Shown here: positions 1-13,089 of the stretch, in pieces
How positions within the stretch are numbered: position 1 is the stretch's first letter
Layout of the letters: every line of letters starts with the position of its first letter
DNA from: Lathyrus oleraceus
Lineage: Eukaryota > Streptophyta > Magnoliopsida > Fabales > Fabaceae
Length of the DNA: 64,000 nt
Direction of reading: 5' to 3'
NCBI RefSeq assembly: GCF_024323335.1
Contig: NC_066585.1
Location: 186,364,184 to 186,428,183 of the forward strand
The notes under the pieces: model-generated
Databases searched by the model: none
The model's input: only the letters and a program-made list of their open reading frames with translations
What the model was told of the DNA's origin: nothing
Translations under genes and position numbers: made by a program

Positions 1-645
1 TATCAGTAATGATCTTACCCAAAATGCCATATCGGCAAATAATCTGATTCTTAATAAATCGGATCACAACCTTCTTGGTCATATTAGCAAAAGATGTCGC
101 TTCAACCCATTTGATGAAGTAATCAATTGCTACCAAGATGAAACGACGTCCATTCGAAGCTTTGGGTTCAATCATATCAATCATATCAATTCCCCACATA
201 GAGAAAGGCCATGGAGATGAAATAACATTGAGAAGTGTTGGAGGCACATGAATGTTATCAGCTTAAATATGACATTTATGGTACTTCTTCACATAGTTAC
301 AACAATCTGATTCCATTGTTAGCCAATAGTAACCTGCCCTTAACATTTGTTTAGCCATTTCATGTCCATTGGCATTAGTACCAAAGGATCCTTCATGAAC
401 TTATTGCATTAACATGTTTGCTTCGTGTCTATCCACGCATCTGAGTAAGAACATGTCAAAGTTTCTTTTGTACAAAACATCTTCATTCAGAAAGAAATTT
501 CCAACCATCCTTCTCAAAGTATTCTTACCTTTGTTGGATGCATTAAACGGGTACTCCTGAGTTCGGAGGAAACACTTAATATCATGATAGCAAGGCCTAT
601 CATCTGTAACTTCTTCTACTGCAAACACGTGAGCAGGTCTATCGA
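1..645 (-). pseudogene. Element A integrase, partial and decayed
   Basis: Integrase would insert the cDNA copy of the element into chromosomes. The window starts exactly at the second catalytic aspartate (IITD motif, minus strand, first bases), so the last catalytic glutamate and the C-terminal part lie outside. The N-terminal zinc-binding region and the first catalytic aspartate (WGIDMID) are readable when conceptually translated, and the protein aligns residue by residue with the integrase of element C at 24,436-25,608. The copy is dead: there are in-frame stops near 264 and 404, and the first cysteine of the zinc-finger CxxC pair has become tyrosine (KKYHKC instead of KKCHKC). It continues directly from the RNase H region on its right, as in a single pol polyprotein. 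Confidence 0.9.
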
Positions 646-2804
646 GGCGTATAATCGTGATACTAGGCGCGTCATTTTAATAGTTTTACTTTATACATAG
701 AACACAAAGTAGCCAGAGCATTCGCCATCTGATTCTCTTTGTGAGGTATATGATGACTCTTTATTTTATTGAAGAAATTTGAAAACCTCCTTGCATAATC
801 TTTGTAAGGAATTAAACCAGGATGACGAGTCTCCCATTCTCCTTTAATCTGATTAACCACTAGGGCTGAATCCCCATACACATCAAGGATTTTAATTCTC
901 AAATGAATGGCCTCTTCAAGACCCATGATACAAGCTTCATATCTGCCATATTATTCGTGCAATCAAACATCAATCTTGCAGCGAAAGGGGTATGATAACC
1001 CATAGGAGTAATAATGATTTCCCCAATTCCGTTACCATAAGCATTAACAGCTCCGTCAAAAACTAAACCCCACCCTGATCCAGGCTTTGGTCCTTCTTCA
1101 GGAAACTGTTCATCGTAATCTTTAGCTTTTAAGTACATAACATCTTCATCAAGGAAGTCAAATCTGATGGATTGATAATCATTGATTGGCTGGTGAGCCA
1201 AATGATTTTCGAAAATACTTCCTTTAACAACCTCTTGAGTACGGTACTCAATATTATATTCAGACAATAGCATCTGCCAATGAGCCATCCTTCCAGTCAA
1301 AGCAGGCTTTTCAAAAATATACTTGATTGGATCCATTTTGGATATCAACCAAGTGGTATGATTGATCATATACTGGTGTAAACGTTTGGCATTCCATGCT
1401 AAAGCACAACAAGTATTTTCAAGCATGGAGTATCGAGACTCATAGTCTCTAAACTTCTTACTCAAATAGTATATGGCATGCTCCTTCCTACCAATTTCAT
1501 CTTGTTGTCCAAACACACAACCCATGGACTCTTCTAACATAGTTAAATACATAATCAACGGTCTTCCTTTCACTAGAGGAGACAAAATAGGAGGTTCAAG
1601 CAGATACTCTTTGATGTTGTCAAAAGATTTATGGAAATTTTCTGTGCAAACACAACCTTGATCTTTATAGAGAAGCTTGAAGATTAGCCCACACGTGGCA
1701 GTCATGTAAGATATAAATCTGGATATGTAATTCAGATGCCCGAGGAACCCTCTGACTTTATTTTCTGTCTTTGGTGAAGGAATTTCTCAAATAACTCTGA
1801 CTTTATCAGGAGCTACTTCAATACCTTTCTGGCTGACGATGAAACCCAATAGCTTTCTCGAATGGACACCAAAAGTACATTTATTAGAATTCAACCGGAG
1901 TTTAAACTTTCTTAACCACTGAAACAACTTCAACAAATACTCAACATGATCTTCTTTAGTCTTCGACTTAGCAATCATGTCATCAACATAGACTTCTATC
2001 TCTTTGTGCATCATGTCATAGAAAAGAGTAGTCATGCCTCTTTGGTACATTGCACCAACATTCTTTAAACTGAAAGGCATCACTCTATAGCATAATGTTC
2101 CCACGAGTGTAATAAGTGTTTTTTACCATGTCCTCGGTGCCATCTCGATTTGATTATAATTGGAGAACCCATCTATAAAGGAGAATACATTTAACTTAAC
2201 TGTATTATCTAGCAACATGTCAATGTGTGGCAGAGTAAAATTATCTTTTAGGCTAGCTTTGTTCAAGTCTCTATAATCAACACACATCTAAACTTTACCA
2301 TCTTTCTTTGGAACTGGTACAATGTTATCCACTCACTAAGGATACTTAGAAGTATCAAGGAATCCATCATCAATCTGCTTTTTCACCTCCTCTTTAATAT
2401 TGACAGTAATATCAGGGTGAGTTCTTCTCTACTTCTGTTTAACCGAAGGACATTCTGGCTTCAAAGGTAATCGATGCTCCATGATATCACTATCAAGACC
2501 TGGAATATCTTGATAAGACCAAGAAAACACATCCGCATATTCCCTAAGAATCTCTACCATCCTCTTCTTAACATCTGAACAAAGATATAGCCCAATCTTG
2601 ACTTCTTTCTTGCTCTCCTTGGAACCCAGATTAATTACTTCCAACGGTTCTTTATGAGGTTAGATGGTCTTCTCCTCGTTCTCAAGCAACCGATAAATCT
2701 CATCAAGAATCTCTTCAGCACCCTCTTCTTCCATTTCGAACACAGGAAATTCAAAGTTGGGAAAGGGCATAGGGTTATTGTTTTCAATGGGTTTTACAAT
2801 TAAT
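646..2804 (-). pseudogene. Element A reverse transcriptase, RNase H and second RNase H (decayed)
   Basis: This pol segment would copy element RNA into DNA and degrade the RNA template. On the minus strand, from high to low coordinates, I read an acidic leader (NFEFPVFEMEE near 2750), the RT palm with SFIDGFS near 2175 and the active site YVDD at about 1979-1990, the ordinary gypsy RNase H (about 1300-1700), and a second RNase H with FDGAVNAYGNGIG near 1060 and DVYGDSALVVNQ near 865. A second RNase H of archaeal type is a known mark of Tat-lineage elements. Several frameshifts and stops break the reading frame (near 945, 1780, 2110-2430, 2645). In the second RNase H the last conserved acidic residue reads N (QMANALA) where element C has D (RMADALA). 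Confidence 0.92.
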
Positions 2805-3064
2805 CTGCACAATAATTTCATGCTTGATTTTAGAATATGAACAGATAAACGCACATTGTGATGCAGATATAAAAGTAATTATTATCTTGGTTTTTTATGT
2901 TACCATTTTTGTAGAAAAAAGCTAAAAGAGAAAACATAGTACGAATAGACGAAATAACATTTTATTAATGATTATAAAAAACTGAAACAAAGCCCACATA
3001 GATTCACTTTCACTTTGGGTATAGTGAAAGGATTTTTGAAAATAACAACAAAAGAACATATTAC
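2805..3064 (-). other. Putative intron of element A between pro and RT
   Basis: A 260-base stretch between the protease stop codon and the RT frame. On the minus strand it begins GTAATATG, where GTAA overlaps the protease TAA stop, and ends in TTGTGCAG. Removing it joins AT of the protease end to A of the RT start, giving an ATA codon, and the frame then runs on as LIVKPIEN. The same arrangement is found at 27,871-28,134 in element C. A spliced intron at this place has been described for Ogre elements; here it is a prediction from sequence only. Confidence 0.7.
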
Positions 3065-6000
3065 ATCGATAAGTGAATAATGGAAGGAACATCAACAACA
3101 ATCCAATTTTGGCATATTAATCCATGCGTCAAAAAGTTTAACGCTTCTTGCTCTTCATCGTCCTCTAGGATGGCGGCAGCAGACTGATCCTTAGAATGAA
3201 AAAAAGCCAGCACTATGAAACACTTCCTGAACTCGCTTCAAATCTCTTTGGGTTGAACCAGGTGAAAAGCCCATACCGGTCGTGTTCTTGATCTCGGAAA
3301 GCTCGATAACTTGTCCTCACTTAGTAGATTGACCATTCTTCACCACATGTTATGCATCTTTCAAAGATTCCATGGATTTCTCATTTTTCTTAACAACAAT
3401 ATTATCAACAAAAAGAGCTTGAAATGATGTTCCCTCAACTTCGTCTGCATCAATGTATGAAAATGAAGAGACCTGACTCACTAACATGGCCTGCTCGCCA
3501 CCCACGATCACTAACTTCCCACTCTTCACAAATTTCAGCTTCTGATGGAGAGTCGATGTCACTACTCCAACCTCATGAATCCATGGACGTCCTAAGGGAC
3601 AACTATAGGCGGTATGAATATCCATCACTTGAAAAGTGATCTGAAATAAGCACATACTTATCTTCATTGGGAGATCAACCTCCCCAATTACAGTCTTCTT
3701 TGAGCCATCGAAGACCTTCACAACAACCCCGCTGAATCTCATCGGAGCTCCTTGATAAGAAAGCTTGGATAGAGTGGTATTCGAAAAAACATTCAAAGAA
3801 GAAACAATTTCCACCACCACATTGGAAATGGAATCTTCCTGACAATTCATAGAGATATACAGAGCCAAATTGCGGTTCCTTTCCTGCTCGAGCAACTCCT
3901 CATCACTAAAGCTCAGATTGTTACATATGGTAATATTTGGCTACAATGCCATCATATTGATCAATTGTTACGTCGTGGTCCGCATAGGCTTACTCCAAGA
4001 CCTTCTTCAAATCCTCTCAATGAGCTTCTGAAGTCATCGGTAAAGATAATATGTATATCTTGGGCGGAGTGTGCAACAGCTGGTCCACCACATTGAAATC
4101 ACTCTTAATCAATTTAAGCATTTCGTCTTGATTAGAACTCTGATTCACACTGCTGGATTGGCCGGTTTGCATAACAAGAGTTTTCACTTGAGTTGATTTC
4201 TCTATCACAACATCTTCAGTCCTCTTAAGAGCTGCAATAGTAAATACCTAACCACTTTGGGTCACACCATAGTAGCATTATAGTTGTAAGGCACAAATTT
4301 ATCAGACTCGTAAGGCATAGGACCCCCCAAATGAATAACCAACGGAGAAACGACAGGCTTCTGACCATTATATGAAATCACAACCGGTTATGGGAGATTG
4401 AAATGGGTGACTACGACTTTCGCCTCATGCTCATCTTTATTTTTGTCCCTCGTATTCCGAATGAGATTTTGATCCAGCATTTCCTGTAAGTCTTTTTTCA
4501 CGACAGCACATCCTAGGGGATTTTTGGAACAAATATGGAAAGAAGCATGGTGATGCTCATAATAGCTTAACTCGCACAAACTTGCGTTCATTTCAACCAA
4601 GGATCTTCTGATCAAATTGACGTCAAAAACTCGGTATTTTCCTGGACATCCTTCGACCATATTCACAGTTACACCGCCATGTTTGGGCAACAGATTAGCT
4701 TGTACATTGGGACTAGAGTCTTCAAAAGACAAAATACCATTTTGCATTAACCTTCTCACCTCATCTTTCAAAGCAAAACAATTTTTGATATCATGACCAG
4801 GCGCTCCTTGGTGGAATGCACAATGTTGATCAGGTTTATACCACCATGGGAGCTCTTTCGGAACACCTGGTGGAGTTCTTGTTTGTATCATATTCTTCTA
4901 TATTAGTGCAGGAAATAATTTTGTATAAGTCATTGGAATTGGATCAAATTTTGCGGGCCTCTGGGCACGATTCTATTGGTTCTGTTGGTTTGTACGTTGT
5001 TGAAAAATGCGGTTGATAACTCAGTGCTACTTGAACAACCAGAGTAGGATTAATGACAGGAGTTACTGGCGCTATATGTTGATGACATTGAATGTTCCTC
5101 GAAAGTCTCCTACATTTCTCTTGTGAGATAACATTAGCATCATGTTCCTTCTTCTTGGGTAACCCACTCCCATACTTTTTGGAACTGTCAGATGAACCAC
5201 CTTCTTTCCATCGTCCCTCACAAACACCTTCTTATAATCTAAAACCCATATTTACCATCTCAGTAAAATCACTAGGTACACTTGCAACCATCCTGTCATA
5301 ATAGAACGGACTCAGAGTCTTCAGAAACAACTTTGTCATTTCTTTTTCTTCCAACAGAGGACTAACCTATGCAACGATCTCGCACCATCTCTGTATGACT
5401 CCTTGAAAGTTTCTTTATCTTTTAGGGACATAGCGCAAAGTTAATCTCTTCTGGTGTCATGTCTATATTATACTTGTATTGACGAATAAACACCTTACCT
5501 AGGTCATTGAAGGTTCGGATCTGAGTGATATCGAGTCCCATATACCATTTCAAAGCAGCGCCAGTCAAACTGTCTTGAAAGTAGTGGATTAATAATTAAT
5601 AGTTGTCAGTCTGAGTCGACATCTTATAAGCGTACATCACCAGATGAGTCAAAGGACAAGATTTTCCCTTGTACTTCTCGAAATCTAGAACCTTGAACTT
5701 ATGTGGAATCTTCATATTAGGAACTAAGCACAGATCATGAGCATTCTTCCCAAACAGATCTTTCCCCCTCAAAGCTTGAATGTCTTTCTGCATAGCTTGA
5801 AATGGATCTTGGAACTCTTCCACTCTTTCATAGACACCAACCATTTCGCTCTGGTCAGCATGGAAAACAGGTTCTTCGACATAAGGAATAACATGAACCA
5901 CGGGAGGTGGTATTGACATAACAGGTTGAGTCATAGGAACTTCAACACCAAGTTGATACCCCTCAGGCCCGAAATTAGGGGGCATGCCCCAAGGGAAACC

Positions 6001-6290
6001 AGAAGGCATGTGGTGCTATAGAGCACTGACTGGAGCCACATAGATAGGCGTAGAGAGAATTTTGGAAATCATAGTCCTTTGAAGCGGAGTCTGAGGAGGA
6101 GGAGGAGGTGACTGATTCAGAGCAGCCACAAAAGCTTCAATCATAGCAGTAAGCCTTTCATAATTGTCCCTCAAAGTAGTCACCTCTTCACGGAGTTCAC
6201 GATTCTCTTGCTCTAGACAATCTATCTTCTTTAACTAGTTAGCTCGAGTATTGTACTGGTGACACAACTTGTCTGAATGAAGACCAAGAA
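3061..6290 (-). pseudogene. Element A gag-protease (decayed)
   Basis: Gag forms the virus-like particle and the aspartic protease cleaves the polyprotein. From 6290 downward: a short coiled coil (LEQENRELREEV near 6190), a proline-rich linker, the gag core (KFKVLDFEKYKGKSCPLTHL near 5690), a knuckle-like CAFHQGAPGHDIKNC at 4778-4822 that keeps all its cysteines and histidines, a second Cys/His-rich stretch (about 4490-4570), and the protease. The protease is inactive: where element C has VDTGSS this copy has VEIVSS (near 3803-3811), so the catalytic Asp-Thr-Gly is gone. Stops and frameshifts occur throughout (for example at 5593-5595, near 5370 and in 4210-4390). It ends at the TAA at 3061-3063, which overlaps the proposed splice donor. 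Confidence 0.9.
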
Positions 6291-6531
6291 AGAAATAAGA
6301 CCCCTGGAAAACTTACTCGAAGCAAGACCAAGATGAAACATGATGCATGATATGCAAATGTGAATGTGAACGTTGTTATTATTATTTTCCAAGGAACTTT
6401 AAGACATAAATTGCAAACATCACAATGGGAATAACGTATTTCGATGTATTGAAAATCTCATTTTATTAATAACGTAAAGGATTACAATAAAAAATATGAT
6501 TTTAATGATTATAAACATAAAGAAACTAGAT

Positions 6532-8039
6532 CTATGGAATCATATCCGGTGACGACCCAACTTCAAGTGGATACTTCTTGCGAAGCCTTTTGATCTCTCT
6601 TTCATAGTATCTTTTCATAATATATTTCTCTATCACGAGCTGGTCTACAAGGCCTTTCCAAACACCGGAAGTAGGAAGATGAGTAGATGATGAACTATTA
6701 GAGGAAAATAAATCCTCTTGGTCCCTTTATCTCTTTACAGTATGTTGCTCAAGCAAATCTATCAAGTCATCCTTTTCCTTTAACTACTCCTGTAATTTTA
6801 CTTTCTCAAGGTGTGAGGTGTGAAATTTGTCTTCCCAATCATCCCCCTCTTGCTTCATCCTATCCAAAGCCTTTTTCAGCTCCTCTATGCCTTTAATAGT
6901 GGGCAATTTGACCATTACTAAAGACATAGGTCATTCATAAGCATATGTCATCTTGAATTATTTTGCTCTCTTCTTCACCCAACTAGTGTAAGGCTCCAGA
7001 TCTATACAATTACTCAATCCAAGCACACTTTTTCCTTTCATATGAACATTGTGCCAAGCACGTATCATCCTAGCTTTCAACCATTGAGCGTCTTTCCCTT
7101 GGAAAAATAAACTCTATAACAAAATGTTATTAGGTTTGTCCTTCATAGCGAACCTAAGTTGACGTTTCGCCAAATCCAGATTGTAGTTGATTCCCCCTTG
7201 TGTACCAAGAAGAGGCACACTAGAGAACTCCCCATAATTATCAATAATCTCAACGTCGTCATAAATAGAATAATACCATGTGATGTCATCATTGGTGAGA
7301 GACATGAGTCTTTGGGACCACCTTAAACAATCCTTGTTTTCTTTGAAGATAGGAAGGAGACTGTGGAAAGTGCGAAATAAACCACTTGTACAGTAAAGAC
7401 GCACAATAGACAGTAGTTCCACCTCGTTTAGAGGTCCTATGATGAATGGAGAATAAGTGTCACCGAGCAAAGTTGGAACCAGATTCATAATCAAGAAGAT
7501 CCTCATTTCATTAACATTAACAAAGTAGTCAATGTTGGGAAACGTGACTAAACCATAGATGAGTAAGGCAAGAATAGTTTCAAAGGCCACAATGCTATTA
7601 GCATTATAAAAAGAGAAATCTTTATCGATCAAAAATTTCAAAGTCAACCCTCTAATACCTCCTTTGGCAGTGAGATTAACATCTATGTCAGGCTTCCTCA
7701 GGTGAATGGCTTCAACAATAAATCGAGAATCGAGAATTCCTTCCACCCCACTAAAAGGAACTCCATCAGAAACTGGCATTTCAAAATATAATTATACTCC
7801 TCCATGGTGGGCAGTAAATGATAATCAGGGAAAGTGAAGCACTAGTAAACAGGATCATAGAACTAAACCAAAGTACAAAGAAGACAATCCTCAACATCAA
7901 TAGACAGAACAAATAAAAGTCATCCAAAATGTTCTCTGAAACCCTTAGGATCACCCACAAAAGATGCTAGCTTCCTTAATTCCATGAGATCGGGACATAT
8001 GAAACTTTATTTCCAAGTGTTTCTCCTTCCAATATCCAT
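6532..8039 (-). pseudogene. Element A ORF1 (Ogre-type extra ORF, decayed)
   Basis: An ORF located between leader and gag, a position typical of Ogre elements; its function is unknown. I place the start at ATG 8039-8037 because the following MDIGRRNTWK matches the N-terminus of the element C ORF1 (MERQRRNTKK). The best block, 7114-7779, contains KGGIRGLTLKFLID, ALLIYGLVTFPNIDYFVNVN, VPTLLGDTYSPF and the C-terminal GTQGGINYNLDLAKRQL, all aligned with 32,148-33,128. The C-terminal part (6532-7100) is lysine/glutamate-rich and coil-like, as in C. A stop follows ten codons after the start, and further stops and frameshifts make it non-functional. Between it and gag lies about 240 bases of non-coding spacer. 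Confidence 0.85.
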
Positions 8040-8755
8040 GATCAAAATATTTGTAATGTTTGGAAAGAGAATCTCTAAGTACCTTGAAAATTGAGAAAAA
8101 TTCTTATGAATGTAATGAGTGCATGATGCAACAACCATAAACAAGATCACACAAGGCACACAAACAAGGTCCAAGGATTCAGAATCACGAGCATGGAGCC
8201 AAGGGTAAGAACCAACCCACAATGTATGTACTAGGGGTATAATCACCTATAAAACATGGTTTTAAAAAGTTCCCAGAGTCATAATTCCATATTTTGGATA
8301 TTACCAGCTTAAACAACTACTCGTCAACCGATAAGATTCTCAAGAGAAACTGGTCTAAGTGTAGTATCACGTAACAACCAATTCAAGTTTACACCTGAAT
8401 AGCCACCGCACTACATCCTAAAAGGCAAATATGGGTTAAGGGTTCTAAGGTCCTCAACTTCTCGGGCTCCCTGGTCGGAAAAAGTAACACTAGTTACGAC
8501 TACTCACATGATATTAGTAACCCCAAAGGGGCCTCCACTGAGTGGGGGATATCAAGTCAGCTTATTAAGGATTAACTCCACGTAAGACAAACATGACTAC
8601 ACCACCCTCCTATCATAAGAGCTCTCAAGTCCGGGTATAGGACTTATCTCACCATACAGAGATCACCAAGCATCATACAGAATAAACAATAACAAACAAC
8701 ATCAAACATAATATATGCACAAAAACAAAGATGCGCTTAACCCACTAGGAACTAC
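8040..8755 (-). other. Element A leader (5' UTR)
   Basis: Non-coding stretch between ORF1 and the primer-binding site of element A. It aligns in patches with the leader of element C at 33,129-34,029, for example the run reading ttctcaagaga and the run ending cactacatcctaaaa. No coding sequence is supported here; the only open stretch ends in the first ten codons of ORF1. Confidence 0.75.
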
Positions 8756-8774
8756 TCCCCCGACAGAGTCTCCA
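8756..8774 (-). promoter_or_regulatory. Decayed primer-binding site of element A
   Basis: On the minus strand this reads like the exact 18-base primer site of C, B and G (TGGCGACTCTGCTGGGGA) with substitutions and one extra base. It lies six bases inside the LTR start at 8781, the same spacing as in element C. The Ogre primer site is known to pair with the 3' end of a tRNA-Arg; decay here fits the age of element A. Confidence 0.7.
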
Positions 8775-8780
8775 CTTTCC

Positions 8781-11700
8781 TATAGCGGTACAATTTTTGA
8801 GATTAAAATATTGATTAAGTTAACTCATAAAGCAAGACTTGCCACCGCGCTTTTATTATTTCCAAAGGAAAAAGGAAAGAGTACGAACAAAATCCGAAGA
8901 AGTTTAAATTAAAACTAATAAAAGAGATAAAGGTCTCGGGGTTAGTTATGCAAAGGGTAGGTATTAGCACCCTAAACATCCATGGTAATCCATGGGAACC
9001 TCTTTGAAAATGCGTACATTTTAGTTTAAAAAAAACAAGGGTGTTGTTTGTAAAATATTGGGGAGATGGGGAAAGAAATTTTTTTTAATGATTTTTTTGT
9101 GTGTTTGCCAGACCTTTTGAAGTCTCATGCCTACGTACCAACAAATTACAATGGACGATCAAAACCTCTTAGTTCGTGGTAAAAATAGAAAAGGTGTTTA
9201 TTTTGATTCATTTTTAATGAAAAGCCATTTTGTCATTTTAAGGAGAATACTCAACTAGTCACCCACAAGTATGAGAACTTTGCATCATCATGAGAATGAC
9301 TCCAACTTGGATAAGGATCAACAAGTATGTCACTAGCTCTCACAGATGAAAAAAGGATTGTCATCAATTCTATTGGGATAGGATAATTATATCTCGACTA
9401 TGATATGAGTCATGTCTAAACTTTAAGAAACAAATTTAAAGGAAAAAGTGCACAAAAGGCACAAAATAGTTTAAATGAGTTATGCATTTTTTAAGTCTTT
9501 TGAAATGGGTCTAAATATGCTTAAGGTGAATTAACATTTATTAGGAAAAAGGGTTTTGAAAATCACTTGACAAAAGTCAAGATTTATTGAGAAAGTGGTT
9601 CAAGTTTGAAATCAAGAATATTTTTGGAAAGACGGAGAATATTGGAAAATTAAAGAAAGGGGGGAGATGAAGAGACTATCTTAGAGTATAAAGTAAAAGC
9701 TAGGGAGGAAAGATCTAACCATGAAATAGAAAGCTTTATGACATAAGTCAAGCAAGAATTCCTTCATTTGGATTAAGCCTCAAGCAAGCCAAATAAGCAA
9801 ATAATAATTCATGTATCAGATCAAACCAAAGTAACTCAACCAAGTCTCCAAGAGAAGTCCAAAGTCAAAGGTATCATATGAATTCCAAGGTCTCAAATCG
9901 CAACTCCCTAAGCAAAGGTCAAGATCTTCATTCTAAGTTCATAACTCCATAACATTAATGAGGATAGTAACCACAAGTCCATGAATCAGGAGAACCAAGT
10001 TTCTTTTTTGGTTGTTTCTTATTAGTGTTTTCTCTTCAAGGACATAAAAGAAAATTCCAAATGGACAAAGAACAAATGACATAATCACAAATAATATGAT
10101 ACGGAATTCTAAACATAAGGTAAATGGCATAAAAATAAAAGAGCATAAAGTAAATTATTTGGAAGTAAAAGTTAATACAAGTAAAATGTTAGTAAATGAT
10201 GTTAGTAATCAAAATGAAAGATAGTTTGGTCATTTTTGCAGAACACCTAACTATTCACCCACAAGCATGAAAAGGTGAACCTATACATAATAATGAGAAG
10301 GGCTCCAACTTGGATAAAAATCAACAAGTATGTCACTAGCTCTCACAAATGAAAAAGGGAGTAGTATTTTCATACAATACCATGAGGAGTAAGAGACTTA
10401 CAATCTCACTTATAAAATGTCTTCGCTTTTTGGACAAATTTAGCATTATGTTAAGAAATCGTAATTAAACTTAAGTAGAAGTCATAACTATCTGAGACTG
10501 GTCAATAATAATTTTAGTGTTAATACATGCTAGAGAAATGATATGTAAATCCTTCTCCTAAAGTCATGCCATACAAAAAAAGAAATGAATGAATGATCAA
10601 GCACAAAGGCTAGGAGGATGGTCCATTACTTCAATCCATACTCCATGACACTTGGGACAAACTTATGCATCAATCCAAAAAACCATAAATGATCCATGAT
10701 CAATTAGAAGGTAGATTTGAAATAATGAAAGTTCATTAAGTACCAACCCACACATCATGAATAAGATGGACACAAATCATCCAATTGATCAAAGGGAAAA
10801 GAAGGGGATGAAGAAGAAGATGCCAAGAGAGGTCACACCCAAATTGAAGCAAAAGTTTGATCAAGTCATCATCAAAATCAATCATCCATATTGGTGGATT
10901 AGGGTTTTCACCCCATTAACACCCAAGATCCATTGAGTTTGATGAGACTCGTGATATAAACCATTATGATCCAAGGCCAACAGAAGTTCACAAAGATCTC
11001 ACAAATATAAAATACAATTAACTGAAATAAAAATGCACAAAAAGTATTTTTAAATGAATTTTAAAATAGAATAAAAATGAAAAATCCATAAAGTCCTCAA
11101 ACCACAAAATAAATGGCCAAGAAAATCATGGAAGGATGGAAATAAAATAAGAAGCATATGATAATTTTTTCAGAATTTAAAAATGCAGAAAAGAATTTTT
11201 TAACCAATTTAAACAAAGGAGAAAAGAGAAAATTCATGAAAAATATAATATAAGTCAAATAACATGTGAAAAAATAAAATCAGATGAAGAAAAATAAAAG
11301 AGAATTATAGAAATTATTTTGAGATTTTTTGGATGAAAAATGGAATTACTATGAATTTTAAAAGAAAAAAAAATTAAAAATAATAAAGTAAAATGAATTA
11401 AAATCAGAAAAAACATGGAGCATTGGATCATGCCTCATTAATTGACGTGACATATCCAACATTCCTCAAGTTAGGATGCACGATGGAACGTGCTACAAGC
11501 AACACACATAATCCAATTCAAATCCAACCAATCAGAACATTTCATTTATACAACGTGTTTGGCCAAACTCAAACGGCCGGGAACACTCCGATCATCTTCT
11601 CTAGTGAGCTCTCACTGGAGTTTCATCGTTTTGTAAATTCAAAATATGAGACCACCACCATTGTGATCCACTTCTCATCCTGAATTCAACCTTATGCTCC

Positions 11701-12290
11701 AAATTCATTTATATAAACTGAGCAAAGGGAATTTCAAAGAAGTTTCAGAAACAATCAAGCCATGAAAAATTAAATTAAATGATGAACACGATCAATCAAC
11801 GCCAGATAAGTTAGGGGAAATCATTAGAGAGTGAATGACTACATTGTGGTAACTTGTTTGAGTTCAAACGATGCTCAAAACTACCTTGTCCAGATGGTGA
11901 TCAGAAGTTGATGAAGCTCAATCTGGTTAGCCCACTTCAGAAGGTATCAGAGCTTGGGAATCATTGCAAAAGTTTTACGGGACTCCTAAGATGCTAATGG
12001 AATCAAGAAATTGGATTGAAACAAGTTGAAACTCAAAACATGATAGTTGATTTTTTCTGGTAATTTTCAAGTTGTAGTCGGGATTTCTTGGCTCTCTAAA
12101 GCTTGGAAATGAATGAAGTATCTTCCTCTATTTATAGGGAATGTGTTTGGATCCAAATACCCGTGGAATGATGCTAAATTTATACAAAACAAATTTGATC
12201 CAAATGTGAGAAAAGTATGACTTGCAATCCATGAAAACTCAGCCAAATCATGTGTTTGAAGGGTCAATTAACTGATTAATCTTTAGGCAT
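8781..12290 (-). repeat. 5' LTR of element A, truncated at its outer end
   Basis: The left edge (tatagcggta) corresponds to tgtagcgggg at 14,768 and 34,054. Segments such as atgcctacgtacc (near 9130), the gtaattaaacttaagtagaagtca stretch (near 10,465) and the cattaattgacgtg stretch (near 11,440) align with the LTRs of element C, with much divergence and many indels. A TATA-like box lies at 12,129-12,137. In C about 1.5 kb of LTR lies beyond the TATA box, but here only about 150 bases do before sequence of the D family begins. The outer end is therefore missing, and the right boundary is approximate (within about 50 bases). Open frames inside it are chance. Confidence 0.75.
12129..12137 (-). 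promoter_or_regulatory. TATA-like box of element A LTR
   Basis: Minus-strand CTATAAATA at the position equivalent to the TATA boxes of the C LTRs (18,154-18,162 and 37,408-37,416). Confidence 0.55.
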
Positions 12291-12571
12291 GTTATGTACT
12301 TGATTATGATCATTTCCCTTGATTAATGTTGATCAAAGTTCACTTTTATCAACCAAATCCTTTGCATTTTGCTTAAATCCCAAGCCTATTCAGGTGATCA
12401 AAAGACCCTTGATCACTTGATAGGGCAAGTCCATTGTGTTCAAGCTGTACTCGAAATACTGGATCTCAAGAGCCCAAGACCTCAAGATTCAAATCTAAGA
12501 TCAAGACTTCAAAGTTAATACAAGTAAATCATATTAGACAAAATGGACTACTTCTCAAGCACATCAAAGGT

Positions 12572-12970
12572 ATCAACACTTGTCAATCCTAATTCAAGTT
12601 GTGCACCATGAGCCTTAAGAAATAGAGAAGGAGTGGGAGTGGAGAACTCCTTAACTCATTTTGAATATCTTTAAGTACGGGGAGAATGACCCAGTTGCTC
12701 ATCGTACTCACCTTTATTCATAGACTTTAGAACAATTTGAATCAAGTGATTTTCAAGTCTCCTCCCACAACAAGCAACATTATATCATCAAGATCAACAA
12801 TCAGGATTTTATATTAGCAACTTGTCAATCATGATTCAAGTTGTATGCCATGAGCCTTAAGTAATAAAGAATGATAAGATTGGAGCATTCATATCCTTAT
12901 ATAAAATATCTTTAGTATAATTTGAATCATATAATTGACAAGTCTTCTTCAGGTAAGCACATCAATCATT
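12572..12970 (+). repeat. Two diverged ~240-bp tandem units in LTR D
   Basis: The units begin at cacttgtcaatcctaattc (12,578) and caacttgtcaatcatgattc (12,820), and both continue through a catgagccttaag motif and a tttgaatca motif; the second is shorter. The same pair is present in E2 at about 54,769 and 55,009 with a 240-base period, so the duplication predates the split of the two copies. Confidence 0.6.
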
Positions 12971-13089
12971 CAACACTTCAACAGTGAAGCACCATTACTC
13001 TCCTTTTTGGATTCAGTACATGACTCTCCTCCTTGATATTTTAGGATCATTACCTTAGGGTCACACACCCATTTCCTAATCAATTTCCT

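Noticed and set aside
11423..11683. 86-residue plus-strand open frame
   Set aside because: Inside the LTR of element A, no motif, not preserved in C or F.
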